64,000 nucleotides of DNA from contig NZ_FSQW01000001.1 in assembly GCF_900128895.1 (NCBI RefSeq), forward strand, positions 434,001-498,000, given 5' to 3'. Positions 43,343-52,435 of this stretch are shown here, one piece after another (position 1 is the first letter of the stretch; the number at the start of each line of letters is the position of its first letter). Origin of the DNA: Parasphingorhabdus marina DSM 22363. GTDB taxonomy: Bacteria; Pseudomonadota; Alphaproteobacteria; Sphingomonadales; Sphingomonadaceae. The notes beneath the pieces are model-generated. The model was given only the letters and a program-made list of their open reading frames with translations, made no database searches and was not told where the DNA came from. The translations under genes and the position numbers were made by a program.

Positions 43343-43690
43343 ATGAAAACAGAGGCAGAATACCGGCTGGAGAAGAAGCGGTGGCGATATACGTCCGGCT
43401 ACCGTTTCGTGCTTTCGATTCTCGGGTTCTTCCTGATTCTGATATCGCCGATTGTCGGCGCCATACCGGGGCCCGGCTTTGTCATCCTGTTCCCGATCGG
43501 GTTGGCCCTCGTCCTGCAAAACTCGCGCTGGGCCAAAAAGCGCTATGTCGACTTCAAACGCCGGTTTCCGCAATATGGGAAATGGACGGACTGGGCGATG
43601 CGGCGGCCGCGCCACAAGGAATTGCCCGATGATTTCGAGTTGCCGGTCTTCGGCAAGGTCAAAACCGGATCAGAACAGCGAGAAACATAG
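43343..43690 (+). CDS. PGPGW-family membrane protein
   Basis: A 115-residue protein with two membrane stretches (GYRFVLSILGFFLILIS and IPGPGFVILFPIGLALVLQNS) holding the IPGPGF signature of this small family, followed by a cytoplasmic basic tail with FKRRFPQYGKW. ATG at 43343 is chosen; ATG at 43325 and a TTG at 43295 lie in frame and cannot be ruled out. It precedes rpmH by 110 bases. Function unknown. Confidence 0.7.
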   Translation: MKTEAEYRLEKKRWRYTSGYRFVLSILGFFLILISPIVGAIPGPGFVILFPIGLALVLQNSRWAKKRYVDFKRRFPQYGKWTDWAMRRPRHKELPDDFELPVFGKVKTGSEQRET

Positions 43691-43700
43691 CCGCTGACGC

Positions 43701-43729
43701 TTGACTTTCTGCGCCTGCGCTCTTATCCG
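43701..43729 (+). promoter_or_regulatory. Candidate rpmH promoter
   Basis: TTGACT at 43701-43706 is separated by 17 bases from TATCCG at 43724-43729. It lies before the terminator-like hairpin at 43745-43771 and 72 bases before the rpmH ATG. The -35 is strong, the -10 modest. Confidence 0.5.
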
Positions 43730-43744
43730 CACTCTCCAGAACAC

Positions 43745-43771
43745 GGCCGCAGGCAACTGGCGGCCTTTTTT
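43745..43771 (+). terminator. Terminator-like hairpin in the rpmH leader (possible attenuator)
   Basis: GGCCGC (43745-43750) pairs with GCGGCC (43760-43765), followed by a run of T at 43766-43771. It lies between the rpmH promoter and ATG, so it would act as an attenuator if the promoter at 43701 is used; otherwise it terminates the preceding PGPGW gene. The stem is only 6 bases. Confidence 0.55.
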
Positions 43772-43800
43772 ATCGAAATTCGAGTGACAGGACAATCGCG

Positions 43801-43935
43801 ATGAAGCGCACTTTTCAACCGAGCCGACTGGTCCGCAAACGGCGCCATGGTTTCCGTGCCCGCAAAGCCACCGTTGGAGGCCGCAAAGTGCTGGCCGCCC
43901 GCCGCGCGCGTGGCCGCAAGAAGCTTTCTGCCTGA
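43801..43935 (+). CDS. rpmH: 50S ribosomal protein L34
   Basis: A 44-residue basic protein reading [18 protein letters not shown] with the [19 protein letters not shown] end, the exact L34 layout. It is too short for a general reading-frame scan but certain by sequence. It starts the rpmH-rnpA-yidD-yidC-engB block found in many bacteria. Confidence 0.98.
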   Translation: MKRTFQPSRLVRKRRHGFRARKATVGGRKVLAARRARGRKKLSA

Positions 43936-43966
43936 GCCGAACAAATCCGCTGACGGCGCGTCCGGC

Positions 43967-44380
43967 GTGCCGCCGACCCCGGACAATATTGAAAGCCGAG
44001 ATATCCGTTCCCGGACGACCGGAACGACAATCGAGGTGATTCGCAAAAGATCGGATTTTCTCGCCGCCAATCGCGGCAAGCGATTCGTCGCGCCCGGATT
44101 CGTCCTGCTGTGCCACCCGCGACCGGAATCCCATCCCGTCCATCCCGACCTGAAGCGCTTCGGGATCACGGTGACCAAAAAAATCGGCAATGCCGTGACC
44201 CGCAACCGGATGAAGCGCTGCTTCCGTGCACTCATGGCAGAAACGCTGCCGGAACATGGACTGGCCGGCGCCGACCATATCATGATCGGGCGCAAACAGG
44301 CAGGTGAACCGCAGTTTGCCGACATGAAATCCGATCTTGTCAAAGGCTTGGCCCATCTTGCCCGGAAAGTCGGCAAGTGA
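43967..44380 (+). CDS. rnpA: Ribonuclease P protein component
   Basis: A 137-residue basic protein that helps the RNase P RNA process tRNA 5' ends. [51 protein letters not shown] (the RNR motif) and the end are typical. No ATG gives a good start after rpmH; GTG at 43967 gives 137 aa, while GTG at 44036 gives 115 aa with the usual N-terminus, so the true start is open. It overlaps yidD by one base. Confidence 0.88.
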   Translation: MPPTPDNIESRDIRSRTTGTTIEVIRKRSDFLAANRGKRFVAPGFVLLCHPRPESHPVHPDLKRFGITVTKKIGNAVTRNRMKRCFRALMAETLPEHGLAGADHIMIGRKQAGEPQFADMKSDLVKGLAHLARKVGK

Positions 44381-44592
44381 TGCTGAAGGCGGTTTTCATC
44401 TTTCTGGTTCGCTGCTGGCAATGGGGTCCGTCGCGGATTCTGCCCCCCACTTGCCGGTACAGTCCGACCTGTTCGGCCTATGCCATCGAAGCGATAGGGA
44501 AATATGGTGCGATTAGGGGTAGCTGGCTGGGAATGAAGCGGCTATTGCGCTGTCACCCTTGGGGCGGGTCGGGCTACGACCCGGTTCCTTGA
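44380..44592 (+). CDS. yidD: Membrane protein insertion efficiency factor YidD
   Basis: A 70-residue protein with [44 protein letters not shown] and [12 protein letters not shown], the YidD signature with conserved Cys residues in [11 protein letters not shown] at 44380 overlaps the rnpA stop; GTG at 44377 is also possible. It assists YidC in membrane insertion. Confidence 0.93.
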   Translation: MLKAVFIFLVRCWQWGPSRILPPTCRYSPTCSAYAIEAIGKYGAIRGSWLGMKRLLRCHPWGGSGYDPVP

Positions 44593-44646
44593 ACATCCCG
44601 GGCGGCGGGCATATCTGATGAGATCACGAGACATTTAGGAATCAAA

Positions 44647-46461
44647 GTGGACGACAAGCGCAATATCATCATGGCGGTTCTGCTGACCGGCATCATTCTG
44701 TTTGGCTGGCCACTGGTGATGGAACAGTTCTTCCCCGAAATGGTGAACCAGAACGAAGCCACGGAACAGGCCGCCAGTCCGGCTGCTGATCCGGCAAGTG
44801 CCGATGGTCTGGCTCCCGCTGTTTCCACCGATACGGGGGCGAATGACATCGCCGCTGACGCTGTCGCCGGCACGATCCGGCCGCTGGCCGCAGTGCTCAG
44901 GGAAAATCCCCGCGTCCTGATCGATACGCCGCGGCTCAAGGGCTCCATCAATCTGCAGGGCGCGCGCTTCGATGACCTGACGCTCACTGATTACCGCGTC
45001 GCCCTCGACAAGGACAGTGACCCGGTCCGGCTATTCTCGCCATCGGGAACCGAAAATGCCTATTTCAGCCGATTTGGCTGGGCCGGCAAAGACATTGCGC
45101 TGCCCGGTGACAAGACCGTCTGGTCCGCCGATCAGAGCAAGCTGACGCCGGAAACGCCGGTGACACTGAGCTGGAACAATGACACTGGTCAGTCCTTTGC
45201 GATCACCCTGTCGATCGACGAAAATTATCTTGTCACCGCCGAACAGAGCGTCACCAATCGCGGCGAGGCCGATATCGCAGTCAATCCCTTCGGTCTGCTC
45301 AGCCGGGTCCGCAATCCGAACACCATTCCCTCCGTCGAACAGGACAGCTGGACCATCCATATCGGTCCGATGGGCGTGTTCGAGGAAACCGCCAATTTCG
45401 ATACCGATTATGAGGATGTCGAGGAAGCCGGTGCCAGCGGCGTATCGGCAAATGTCACCAATGGCTGGATCGGCTTTACCGACAAATACTGGCTCGGCGC
45501 GCTCATTCCGGTGACCGACACCAAAATTGACGGCAAGTTCCGCGCCGGCAGCGGAGATGTCTATCAGGCCCAGATCTCCCGCCAGAATGCGCAGATTGTC
45601 GCTCCCGGAAAGGTTCTCACAACCACCACAAGACTGTTTGCTGGTGCCAAGGAAACCGCGCTGCTCGACACCTACAAGGAGCAGTATAACATCACCCTGC
45701 TCGACCGGGCGATCGACTGGGGCTGGTTCTACTGGTTTGAAAAGCCGCTTTTCTATCTGCTCAACTGGCTGTTCGAAATGGTCGGCAATTTCGGCGTCGC
45801 GATCATCCTGATGACCTTCGTCGTTCGCGGGATCATGTTCCCGATTGCCCAGAAACAATTCGCCAGCATGGCGCAGATGCGCGCGGTGCAGCCGAAAATG
45901 AAAAAAATCCAGGAAAAACACAAGGACGACAAGCAGAAGCAGCAACAGGAAATCATGAAGCTGTACAAGGACGAGAAGGTCAATCCGCTCGCCGGCTGCC
46001 TGCCCATCTTCCTGCAGATTCCGATATTCTTTGCGCTATACAAGGTGCTGATGCTGTCAATTGAAATGCGGCACCAGCCGTTCATGCTTTGGATCAAGGA
46101 TCTGTCGGCTCCCGACCCGCTGACGCCCGTCAACCTGTTCGGTCTGATCCCGTTCGATCCACCCAGTTTCCTGGCGGTCGGCATATTGCCGATCCTGATG
46201 GGCATCACCATGCATTTCCAGTTCAAGCTCAATCCGCAGCAGATGGATCCGATCCAGCAGCAGATCTTCAGCTTCATGCCCTGGATCCTCGTGTTCATCA
46301 TGGCGCCATTTGCCGCCGGTCTGCAGCTCTACTGGACGGTTTCCAACATTCTCACCATCATCCAGCAGAAATGGCTCTATTCGCGCCATCCGCAGCTCAA
46401 GGAAATGATGGCGAAGGAAGCCGAAGAGAAGGCCCGGAAAGAAGCCGAGGCCAAGGGATAG
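44647..46461 (+). CDS. yidC: Membrane protein insertase YidC
   Basis: A 604-residue insertase that places proteins into the inner membrane with or without SecYEG. An N-terminal anchor (NIIMAVLLTGIILFGWPL) precedes a large periplasmic beta domain (about 60-340) and five C-terminal helices; PIAQKQFASMAQMRAVQPKMKKIQEKHKDDKQKQQQEIMKLY is the cytoplasmic hairpin with the conserved basic helix. The start is GTG at 44647. It follows yidD by 54 bases. Confidence 0.97.
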   Translation: MDDKRNIIMAVLLTGIILFGWPLVMEQFFPEMVNQNEATEQAASPAADPASADGLAPAVSTDTGANDIAADAVAGTIRPLAAVLRENPRVLIDTPRLKGSINLQGARFDDLTLTDYRVALDKDSDPVRLFSPSGTENAYFSRFGWAGKDIALPGDKTVWSADQSKLTPETPVTLSWNNDTGQSFAITLSIDENYLVTAEQSVTNRGEADIAVNPFGLLSRVRNPNTIPSVEQDSWTIHIGPMGVFEETANFDTDYEDVEEAGASGVSANVTNGWIGFTDKYWLGALIPVTDTKIDGKFRAGSGDVYQAQISRQNAQIVAPGKVLTTTTRLFAGAKETALLDTYKEQYNITLLDRAIDWGWFYWFEKPLFYLLNWLFEMVGNFGVAIILMTFVVRGIMFPIAQKQFASMAQMRAVQPKMKKIQEKHKDDKQKQQQEIMKLYKDEKVNPLAGCLPIFLQIPIFFALYKVLMLSIEMRHQPFMLWIKDLSAPDPLTPVNLFGLIPFDPPSFLAVGILPILMGITMHFQFKLNPQQMDPIQQQIFSFMPWILVFIMAPFAAGLQLYWTVSNILTIIQQKWLYSRHPQLKEMMAKEAEEKARKEAEAKG

Positions 46462-46464
46462 CGA

Positions 46465-47085
46465 GTGGAACCGCTCCATCCGAAAATCTTTTCCGGACCG
46501 ATATCTTTCCTGAAATCGGCGCCGCAGCTGCAGTTCCTGCCCGATCCTTCGGTCCCGGAAATCGCCTTTGCGGGCCGCTCCAATGTCGGCAAGTCCTCGC
46601 TGATCAATGCGCTGACCAACCGCAACGGGCTCGCGCGCACGTCCAATACGCCGGGCCGGACACAGGAGCTCAACTTTTTTGATGTCGGCGATCCGCTGAT
46701 CTTCCGGATTTGCGACATGCCGGGCTATGGCTTTGCGAAGGCACCGCCGAAAACCGTCAAGAAGTGGCGCTACCTGATCAACGACTATCTCCGCGGCCGT
46801 CAGGTGCTGCAGCGGACATTCGTGCTGATCGACAGCCGGCATGGCATCAAGGACACCGACAAGGACGTGCTCGACATGCTCGACAAGGCGGCGGTAAGCT
46901 ACCGGATTGTGATGACCAAGGCCGACAAGGTCAAATCAGACGCGCTCGCCAAGATGGCGGAGCAGGTGGAAGCCGAAGCACGGAAGCATCCCGCGGCGCA
47001 TCCCGAACTGCTGATTACCTCTTCGGAGAAGAAACAGGGCATTGAGGACCTCCGGTTGGCGGTACTGGAATCGGTCCAGTCGTAA
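46465..47085 (+). CDS. engB: Ribosome biogenesis GTP-binding protein EngB (YsxC/YihA)
   Basis: A 206-residue GTPase for large-subunit assembly and cell division. G1 GRSNVGKSS, G3 DMPGYGFAK, and G4 TKADKVK are present, with the C-terminal SSEKKQGIEDLR. The GTG at 46465 lies 3 bases after the yidC stop, so it is probably translated from the same transcript. Confidence 0.96.
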   Translation: MEPLHPKIFSGPISFLKSAPQLQFLPDPSVPEIAFAGRSNVGKSSLINALTNRNGLARTSNTPGRTQELNFFDVGDPLIFRICDMPGYGFAKAPPKTVKKWRYLINDYLRGRQVLQRTFVLIDSRHGIKDTDKDVLDMLDKAAVSYRIVMTKADKVKSDALAKMAEQVEAEARKHPAAHPELLITSSEKKQGIEDLRLAVLESVQS

Positions 47086-47165
47086 CCGGACCGGACCGGA
47101 CTGCGAACCGGTGTTCAACAAGTTCCGCCTTTCGCCGGGCTGTTGAGTGAGTTAGGATCGAATCC

Positions 47166-47837
47166 ATGAAACTGATAATCGGAAACAAAGCCTATTCCAG
47201 CTGGTCGATGCGCGGATGGCTGGCCTGCAAACAGTCCGGCCTGTCATTCGAAGAGCTGACCGTTCCCCTGTTTGGCGAGGACTGGGACGAAGTGCGCGAA
47301 AGCGAAAATTTTGCCCCCTCGGGTGGCAAGGTTCCGATCCTGTGGGACGGGGAAACGGTGATCTGGGACAGTCTCGCGATTATCGACTGGCTGGCCGACA
47401 AGACCCATCGCGACCGCTTCTGGCCCAAGGATGAAAGCGCGCGCGGCATGGCGCGGTCGATGGCCGCCGAGATGCATTCCAGCTTCATGGCGCTGCGCAA
47501 GCAATGTCCGATGAACACACGCAAACGCTACGAAGGCCTGCAATTTACACCGGAAGTGTTGCAGGATGCCGCCCGCATCATGGAGCTCTGGGCGCAGGCG
47601 CGGGCCCGCTTTGGCGGAGGTGGCCCGTTTCTGTTCGGCACCTATGGCGCGGTCGACATCATGTATGCGCCGGTCGTGTCACGTTTCCAGACCTACGGGC
47701 TCCAGGTGCCCAGCTTTGCCGCCACCTACATGGACACCATGCTCCAGCATGACTGGATGGTGCAGTGGATGGAGGCAGCGGAGGAGGAACCCTGGGTGAT
47801 TGAGCGGCTGGAACAGCCCGAAACGGCAAAGGGTTGA
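47166..47837 (+). CDS. Glutathione S-transferase family protein
   Basis: A 223-residue GST-like enzyme. IIGNKAYSSWSMRGWLACKQSGL is the N-terminal thioredoxin-fold start with the Ser catalytic site in YSSWS, then SGGKVPILWDGETVIWDSLAIIDWLAD builds the GSH site and the C-terminal helices end in a Pro-Glu-rich tail. It precedes dapE by 9 bases. Differs clearly from the GST at 23 kb. Substrate unknown. Confidence 0.86.
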   Translation: MKLIIGNKAYSSWSMRGWLACKQSGLSFEELTVPLFGEDWDEVRESENFAPSGGKVPILWDGETVIWDSLAIIDWLADKTHRDRFWPKDESARGMARSMAAEMHSSFMALRKQCPMNTRKRYEGLQFTPEVLQDAARIMELWAQARARFGGGGPFLFGTYGAVDIMYAPVVSRFQTYGLQVPSFAATYMDTMLQHDWMVQWMEAAEEEPWVIERLEQPETAKG

Positions 47838-47846
47838 ACCCGAGCC

Positions 47847-48989
47847 ATGACTGACACCAGCCCGGTCAAACTGGCGAAAAGCCTGATTGCCTGTCCCAGC
47901 ATCACACCGGCCACCGGTTCGGTTTTCGAAACATGTGAATCGATGCTCGAGCCGCTGGGATTCGAAGTCTCGCGATTTGTCGCCGGCGACGCGCCGGAAC
48001 AGGCGGATCTTGGCGGAGCGGTGGAAAATCTGTTCGCGATCCGGCGCGGCGCGGATGACAGCCGGCACTTTGCCTTTGCCGGACATCTTGATGTCGTGCC
48101 GCCGGGTGAAGGCTGGCACAGCGATCCCTTCGCGCCGGAGATTCGCGGCGATCTGCTCTACGGACGGGGCGCTGTTGACATGAAGGGCAGCATCGCGGCC
48201 TTTGTCAGCGCGTTGCACCAGCTGCCCCGGGATCTGGGCACGATCAGCCTGATCATCACCGGAGACGAGGAAGGCCCGGCGCGTTTTGGCACGGTCGCGC
48301 TGATGGACTGGATGGCGGAGCGCAATATCCGGCCCGATCTGTGCGTGGTCGGCGAGCCGACATCTGTCCATCGTCTCGGCGACATGGTCAAGATCGGCCG
48401 CCGTGGTTCGGTGAATATGTGGGTGACGGTCAACGGCACCCAGGGCCATGTCGCCTATCCTCATCTCGCCGACAATCCGATCACGCGGCTGGGCAAAATC
48501 CTGAGCGAGATCGACGAACTGCACCTCGATGGCGGCACCGACTGGTTTCAGGCGAGCAATATCGAATTTACCGATCTCCATGTCGGCAATCCCGCCCATA
48601 ATGTCATCCCGGCCCGGGCCGAGGGCCGCCTGTCGATCCGGTTCAATGACCAGCATAGCGGAGATTCGCTGAGCCAGATGATCCGCGAAATTGTCGAAAA
48701 ACATGGCGGCAAACTGAGACCGGTCATCTCGGGCGAGCCCTTCTTGACACCCCCGGGAGAATTATCGGAACTGGTCGCCACGGCGATCACCGACGTCACC
48801 GGTGTCGAACCCGAGTTGTCAACCAGCGGCGGCACATCCGATGCCCGTTTCCTCTCCAAAATCGTGCCGGTTGTGGAATTCGGGCTGTGCAATGCGACCA
48901 TGCACAAGCTGGACGAAGCCGTGGCCATTGCCGATCTCGACCAGCTGGCTGAAATCTATGCCCTGATTGTGCGGCGCGCGCTGGGCTGA
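47847..48989 (+). CDS. dapE: Succinyl-diaminopimelate desuccinylase
   Basis: A 380-residue M20 metallohydrolase in lysine and diaminopimelate synthesis. FAFAGHLDVVPPGEGWHSDPF carries a zinc His and Asp, GRGAVDMKGSIAAF the second Asp, and ITGDEEGPA the catalytic Glu. The C-terminal lid and dimerisation domain are complete (TSGGTSDARFLSK). It shares pathway with lysC in this window. Confidence 0.95.
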   Translation: MTDTSPVKLAKSLIACPSITPATGSVFETCESMLEPLGFEVSRFVAGDAPEQADLGGAVENLFAIRRGADDSRHFAFAGHLDVVPPGEGWHSDPFAPEIRGDLLYGRGAVDMKGSIAAFVSALHQLPRDLGTISLIITGDEEGPARFGTVALMDWMAERNIRPDLCVVGEPTSVHRLGDMVKIGRRGSVNMWVTVNGTQGHVAYPHLADNPITRLGKILSEIDELHLDGGTDWFQASNIEFTDLHVGNPAHNVIPARAEGRLSIRFNDQHSGDSLSQMIREIVEKHGGKLRPVISGEPFLTPPGELSELVATAITDVTGVEPELSTSGGTSDARFLSKIVPVVEFGLCNATMHKLDEAVAIADLDQLAEIYALIVRRALG

Positions 48990-48999
48990 GCCCCGAAAT

Positions 49000-49560
49000 C
49001 TATCGCCGGCGGCGGAGAATGATGTAGAGCGCGCCGGCTCCGCCATGGCGTGGATGGGCGCGTCGCACGGTTGCGATATAGGGCGCGTGGCGGGACGCGG
49101 CCAGCCAGTCGGACACGGCCGCCCGGATCGCGCCGCGGCCGCCTTCGCGGTGCCGTTCCTCGCTGCTGCGCGACTTGCCGGTAATCAGCAACAGGGCACG
49201 GTGGCCCGCCGAAATGCTGAGCTCCAGTGCGCTGTCGAGGCGGCCATGGGCAGAAGACAGCGTGTGTCCGTGCAGATCAATGGTGACGTCCGGCTGAACC
49301 ACACCCTTGCTCAGGCGACGGTCCCAGTGGCCGTCCAGCCCGGCCTTTTCCGGAATTGCCACCAGGTCTTTCAGCGAAATGGCCCGGTGGGGGGCACCGC
49401 CAAATGTCGCTGCGGTAATCGGGCCTTTGACCTCGCGCAGTTTCTTCGCAACCGGCAGGGAATCCAGCCGGCGCACCCGCTTCTGATCGAGCGGCTCCAC
49501 CGTTTCCACCAGTTTTTGCCACAACGCCTTCTCTCCGGCGGTCAGGGGCCGGTCGGACAT
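49000..49560 (-). CDS. Smr-domain protein
   Basis: A 186-residue protein whose second half is a Smr domain: DVTIDLHGHTLSSAHGRLDSALELSI with DLHGHT at 95-100, ALLLITGKSRS, and a GGAGALYIILRRR end. Smr domains nick DNA or cleave RNA; in stand-alone proteins such as YdaL/SmrB the target can be collided ribosome mRNA. The N-terminal helical part is unique. It sits 3 bases from the mltA stop and reads in the same direction. Confidence 0.87.
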   Translation of the reverse strand: MSDRPLTAGEKALWQKLVETVEPLDQKRVRRLDSLPVAKKLREVKGPITAATFGGAPHRAISLKDLVAIPEKAGLDGHWDRRLSKGVVQPDVTIDLHGHTLSSAHGRLDSALELSISAGHRALLLITGKSRSSEERHREGGRGAIRAAVSDWLAASRHAPYIATVRRAHPRHGGAGALYIILRRRR

Positions 49561-49563
49561 CGC

Positions 49564-50886
49564 TCAGTTGCCCGGTGTGCCGGATGCTGCCTGCAAGCGG
49601 GCCAGCGAACCGCGCGGCAGGAATATCAGCGCCTGTCCGCGGGATGACATGCCGCCCGCAATTTCGCGCGCCTCGCTGCCGGCACCCCAGAATGTATCAA
49701 ACCGGTTCGCGCCCTTGATTGCGCCGCCGGTATCCTGCGCGATCCAGAGACCATCGGCGATATTATGCTCCAGATCGAGAAATACCGGCGCACCGAGCGG
49801 AACAAACAGCCGGTCCGCCGCCACCGACGTCCGGCCGACCACGGGATGTCCCATCGCGCCGAGCGGTCCCGGCCCGGTCAGTTCACGAAAGAAAATATAG
49901 CTGCGGTTTTCGCGCATGATTTTCATGCCCTCTCCGGGATTGGCCCGCAGCCATTCGACAATGCCCTGCATGTTGGTCTTGCCGTCCGCGAGAAGGCCCC
50001 GCTCGCGCATCACCCGGCCGATCCCGGTATAATCCCGCCCGTTCTGCCCGGCATAGCCGATCCGCATGACCGACCCGTCAGGCAGGGCGAGGCGACCGGA
50101 GCCCTGAATTTGCAGGAAGAAAAACTCGATATAGTCCGCCGCCCACGCAATCTCGAGGCCCTGGCCTTCGAGCGCGCCGTCGTCAATTTCGCCGCGGTCA
50201 GCAAAGGGAACCAGTTTGGTGCCATCGATCTTGCCGCGAATGCGCTTGTCTTTCAGCGTATCCGAAAACAGGCCCAGATCCACGTCGAGCAGATCGGGTG
50301 GCCGTTTGTAGACCGGTACTTCATAACCGGTTACCCGCTCCCGGGATCCGGCAATCTGGGGTTCGAAATAGCCGGTCGCATAGGCCCTGCCATCGGCGAT
50401 GCGAACCGCTTCGAACTGTGTTTCAAAAAACCGCACGGCATCATTTTCGGACCAGTCCCGCGCAGCGTCACAGGCGGGCTTCCAGTCCTCTCCCCGGGTC
50501 AGACCGCTATTGTCGGTGCGACGGACGAGCGACGGACAGCTGGTGCGGAAAGACTGCAGCGCCGGACCGGCCTTGATCGGCTGGATCCGGAGCGAGCGGA
50601 TATCCGGTCCGGCGGAAAAACCGGCAAGAATTGCGCGATCAGCCTTGGCCGCATCAGGCGCGGTTGCCGTTTCGGGAACCGGCTCGATGGTGCCCGCTGT
50701 CTGGGGAACCTGCGGTGTTCTGGCAGGAGGTTGAGCGGTCGGTGCAGGCGTGGGCGGATCTTCTGATCTTTGCGGTGCGCTGGTTTGCGGCGGATCCGGT
50801 GCGCGTTGCGCGCCTTCGGGTATGATCGATACCGAACAGGCCGACAATAGCAGCAGTCCGCCAGCCATGGCCGCCAACCGTGTCAT
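49564..50886 (-). CDS. mltA: Membrane-bound lytic murein transglycosylase A (MltA), lipoprotein
   Basis: A 440-residue lytic transglycosylase that cuts glycan strands. The N-terminal MTRLAAMAGGLLLLSACS has the LLLLSAC lipobox with Cys17 as the lipid site. A proline-rich linker follows (about 25-75). The MltA domain with GYFEPQIAGSR and the C-terminal 3D domain near DTGGAIKGANRFDTFWG with the catalytic Asp are clear. Start at 50886 fits the signal peptide; the in-frame longer start would overlap the Tim44-like gene. Confidence 0.9.
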   Translation of the reverse strand: MTRLAAMAGGLLLLSACSVSIIPEGAQRAPDPPQTSAPQRSEDPPTPAPTAQPPARTPQVPQTAGTIEPVPETATAPDAAKADRAILAGFSAGPDIRSLRIQPIKAGPALQSFRTSCPSLVRRTDNSGLTRGEDWKPACDAARDWSENDAVRFFETQFEAVRIADGRAYATGYFEPQIAGSRERVTGYEVPVYKRPPDLLDVDLGLFSDTLKDKRIRGKIDGTKLVPFADRGEIDDGALEGQGLEIAWAADYIEFFFLQIQGSGRLALPDGSVMRIGYAGQNGRDYTGIGRVMRERGLLADGKTNMQGIVEWLRANPGEGMKIMRENRSYIFFRELTGPGPLGAMGHPVVGRTSVAADRLFVPLGAPVFLDLEHNIADGLWIAQDTGGAIKGANRFDTFWGAGSEAREIAGGMSSRGQALIFLPRGSLARLQAASGTPGN

Positions 50887-50929
50887 CGGCCGGGTTGAAG
50901 AAAGGATATGAACGCCGGTCCCGCGGGAC

Positions 50930-51616
50930 TCAGGCTTCATCGGTTTCGTCAAGAACCCAGGCTGGGCTGGCGCTGGAAAGGTCGCGCATGAAGGTCCAGA
51001 CATCATGCGTATCGACGGCGTCTGACAGCGAGCCACCGATCAGCTTGCCGTCCTTGTCTTTCACGACAGCGGCAATGTCCGCGTCAAAACGGACAGTGAT
51101 CCGGGCGACAGGCCGGTCATAGGATGCATCGACGATCCGGGCGTCCTCAATCCGGACGAGCCGGTTGTCGAGAACTTCGCCATTGGCCTCGCGGGCATCG
51201 ATGGCGGCCTCGAAGCTTTCGAACACATCTTCGTCGCACAGTTCCTTGAGCTCTTCGCGGTCGCCCTTCCAGAAGGCTTCCAGGATCATGCCATAGGCAG
51301 CCCGGGCACCTTCCATGAACCGGCCCGCATCAAAATTGCGGTCGGCGGAGAGGATGGCCCGCATGCCCGATTCGGCAGCAGCATCGTAAATCATGGTCGG
51401 GGCCGGGACGGGAGTGTTAGGGGCCGGTCCGATATCGGGAACAGGGGTTTCCCGCCGGTCCGTGCCAATGCTGTCCTGTGGGCGCTTATCCAAGCTGTTC
51501 TCTATGTTTCGCGGCGTATGCTCCTGCTCATGGCCGGTGCGTTTTCCCAGAACGGAATAGAGACGCAGGCCCAGAAAGGCCGCAACCATCGCCAGAAGAA
51601 CTATTTCAATAGTCAC
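50930..51616 (-). CDS. Tim44-like domain protein (TimA-type inner-membrane protein)
   Basis: A 228-residue protein with one membrane helix near 4-20 (IVLLAMVAAFLGLRLYSVL) and a C-terminal Tim44 fold (FDAGRFMEGARAAYGMILEAFWKGDREELKELCDEDVFESFEAAI, then VTVRFD-like strands). In Alphaproteobacteria such proteins are taken as ancestors of the mitochondrial import factor Tim44, and some bind Sec partners or haem proteins. It is divergent from secB by 284 bases and followed by mltA with 43 bases gap. Confidence 0.88.
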   Translation of the reverse strand: MTIEIVLLAMVAAFLGLRLYSVLGKRTGHEQEHTPRNIENSLDKRPQDSIGTDRRETPVPDIGPAPNTPVPAPTMIYDAAAESGMRAILSADRNFDAGRFMEGARAAYGMILEAFWKGDREELKELCDEDVFESFEAAIDAREANGEVLDNRLVRIEDARIVDASYDRPVARITVRFDADIAAVVKDKDGKLIGGSLSDAVDTHDVWTFMRDLSSASPAWVLDETDEA

Positions 51617-51900
51617 GATAACTCCAATATCTTTATTTCCCCCTACATAGGCAGGAAATGGCCCGGTTTCAAATGCCTTTCGCGTTCCATACGCGCCGGT
51701 TCACCGTTTTTTGCCTGTTTAGGTTTTCCATTGTGAACCCCCGATGACGAAATTGGCCGCGTCTCTTGCGCCGGATCCGGCATCTTCGCCCGCTGACATC
51801 CATCATTGCCCTTCGGATAATCCCCTGCTAGGCGCGCTGCAAACAGCGCGGCATTTCGCGCTTTGTTCAAGATCGTGTTTATTCCGAAAGGACCAGATTG
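51617..51900. other. Intergenic region between Tim44-like gene and secB
   Basis: 284 bases, divergent. It holds the secB ribosome-binding stretch GAAAGGACCAG and should hold both promoters, but I could not place convincing boxes. A 75-codon minus-strand frame in it has no family features and is not called. Confidence 0.4.
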
Positions 51901-52413
51901 ATGGTTGATGAAAACGGCAATGTTACTACCCCTGATCCGGCAACCAATGGCGCCGACAGCGGCCCCCAGATTGGTGTCATCTCACAATATGTGAAAGATC
52001 TTTCGGTGGAAAACCCGAACGCCCCCGACGTGTATCAGTGGGAAGAGCAACCGCAGATCGATGTCCAGTTCAATATCGGTGCCAACAAGGTCACCGATGA
52101 AGTACAGGAAGTCGAACTGAAGATCGAGGTTGTGGCCAAGGCCGACGCTGGCATCGCGTTTCAGATCGAGCTGCAATATTGCGGCCTGTTTGGCTTGCGC
52201 AACGTTCCCGATGACCAGGCCCATCCGTTCCTGTTCGCCGAAGCCCCACGACTGCTTTTCCCGTTTGCGCGGGCGGTCATTGCTGATGCCGTCCGCGATG
52301 CCGGCTTCCAGCCGCTGATGCTGGAGCCGATTGATTTCACCGCCCTCTACATGCAGCAGCGCGAGCAGATGGCGGCGCAGCAAACGGGTGAGCAGCCGGT
52401 CGGGAACGCCTGA
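51901..52413 (+). CDS. secB: Protein-export chaperone SecB
   Basis: A 170-residue acidic chaperone that keeps secretory preproteins unfolded for SecA. QIGVISQYVKDLSVENPNAPDVYQWEEQPQIDVQFNIGA and CGLFGLRNVPDDQAHPFLFAEAPRLLFPFAR are diagnostic. A TTG just before the ATG is in frame but the ATG with AAAGGACC is preferred. It precedes murJ by 22 bases. Confidence 0.96.
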   Translation: MVDENGNVTTPDPATNGADSGPQIGVISQYVKDLSVENPNAPDVYQWEEQPQIDVQFNIGANKVTDEVQEVELKIEVVAKADAGIAFQIELQYCGLFGLRNVPDDQAHPFLFAEAPRLLFPFARAVIADAVRDAGFQPLMLEPIDFTALYMQQREQMAAQQTGEQPVGNA

Positions 52414-52435
52414 CAGGCCCGGGCAGGATGAGAGC

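Noticed and set aside
51643-51870. 75-codon minus-strand frame between Tim44-like gene and secB
   Set aside because: Low-complexity composition, no ribosome-binding site and no family match.
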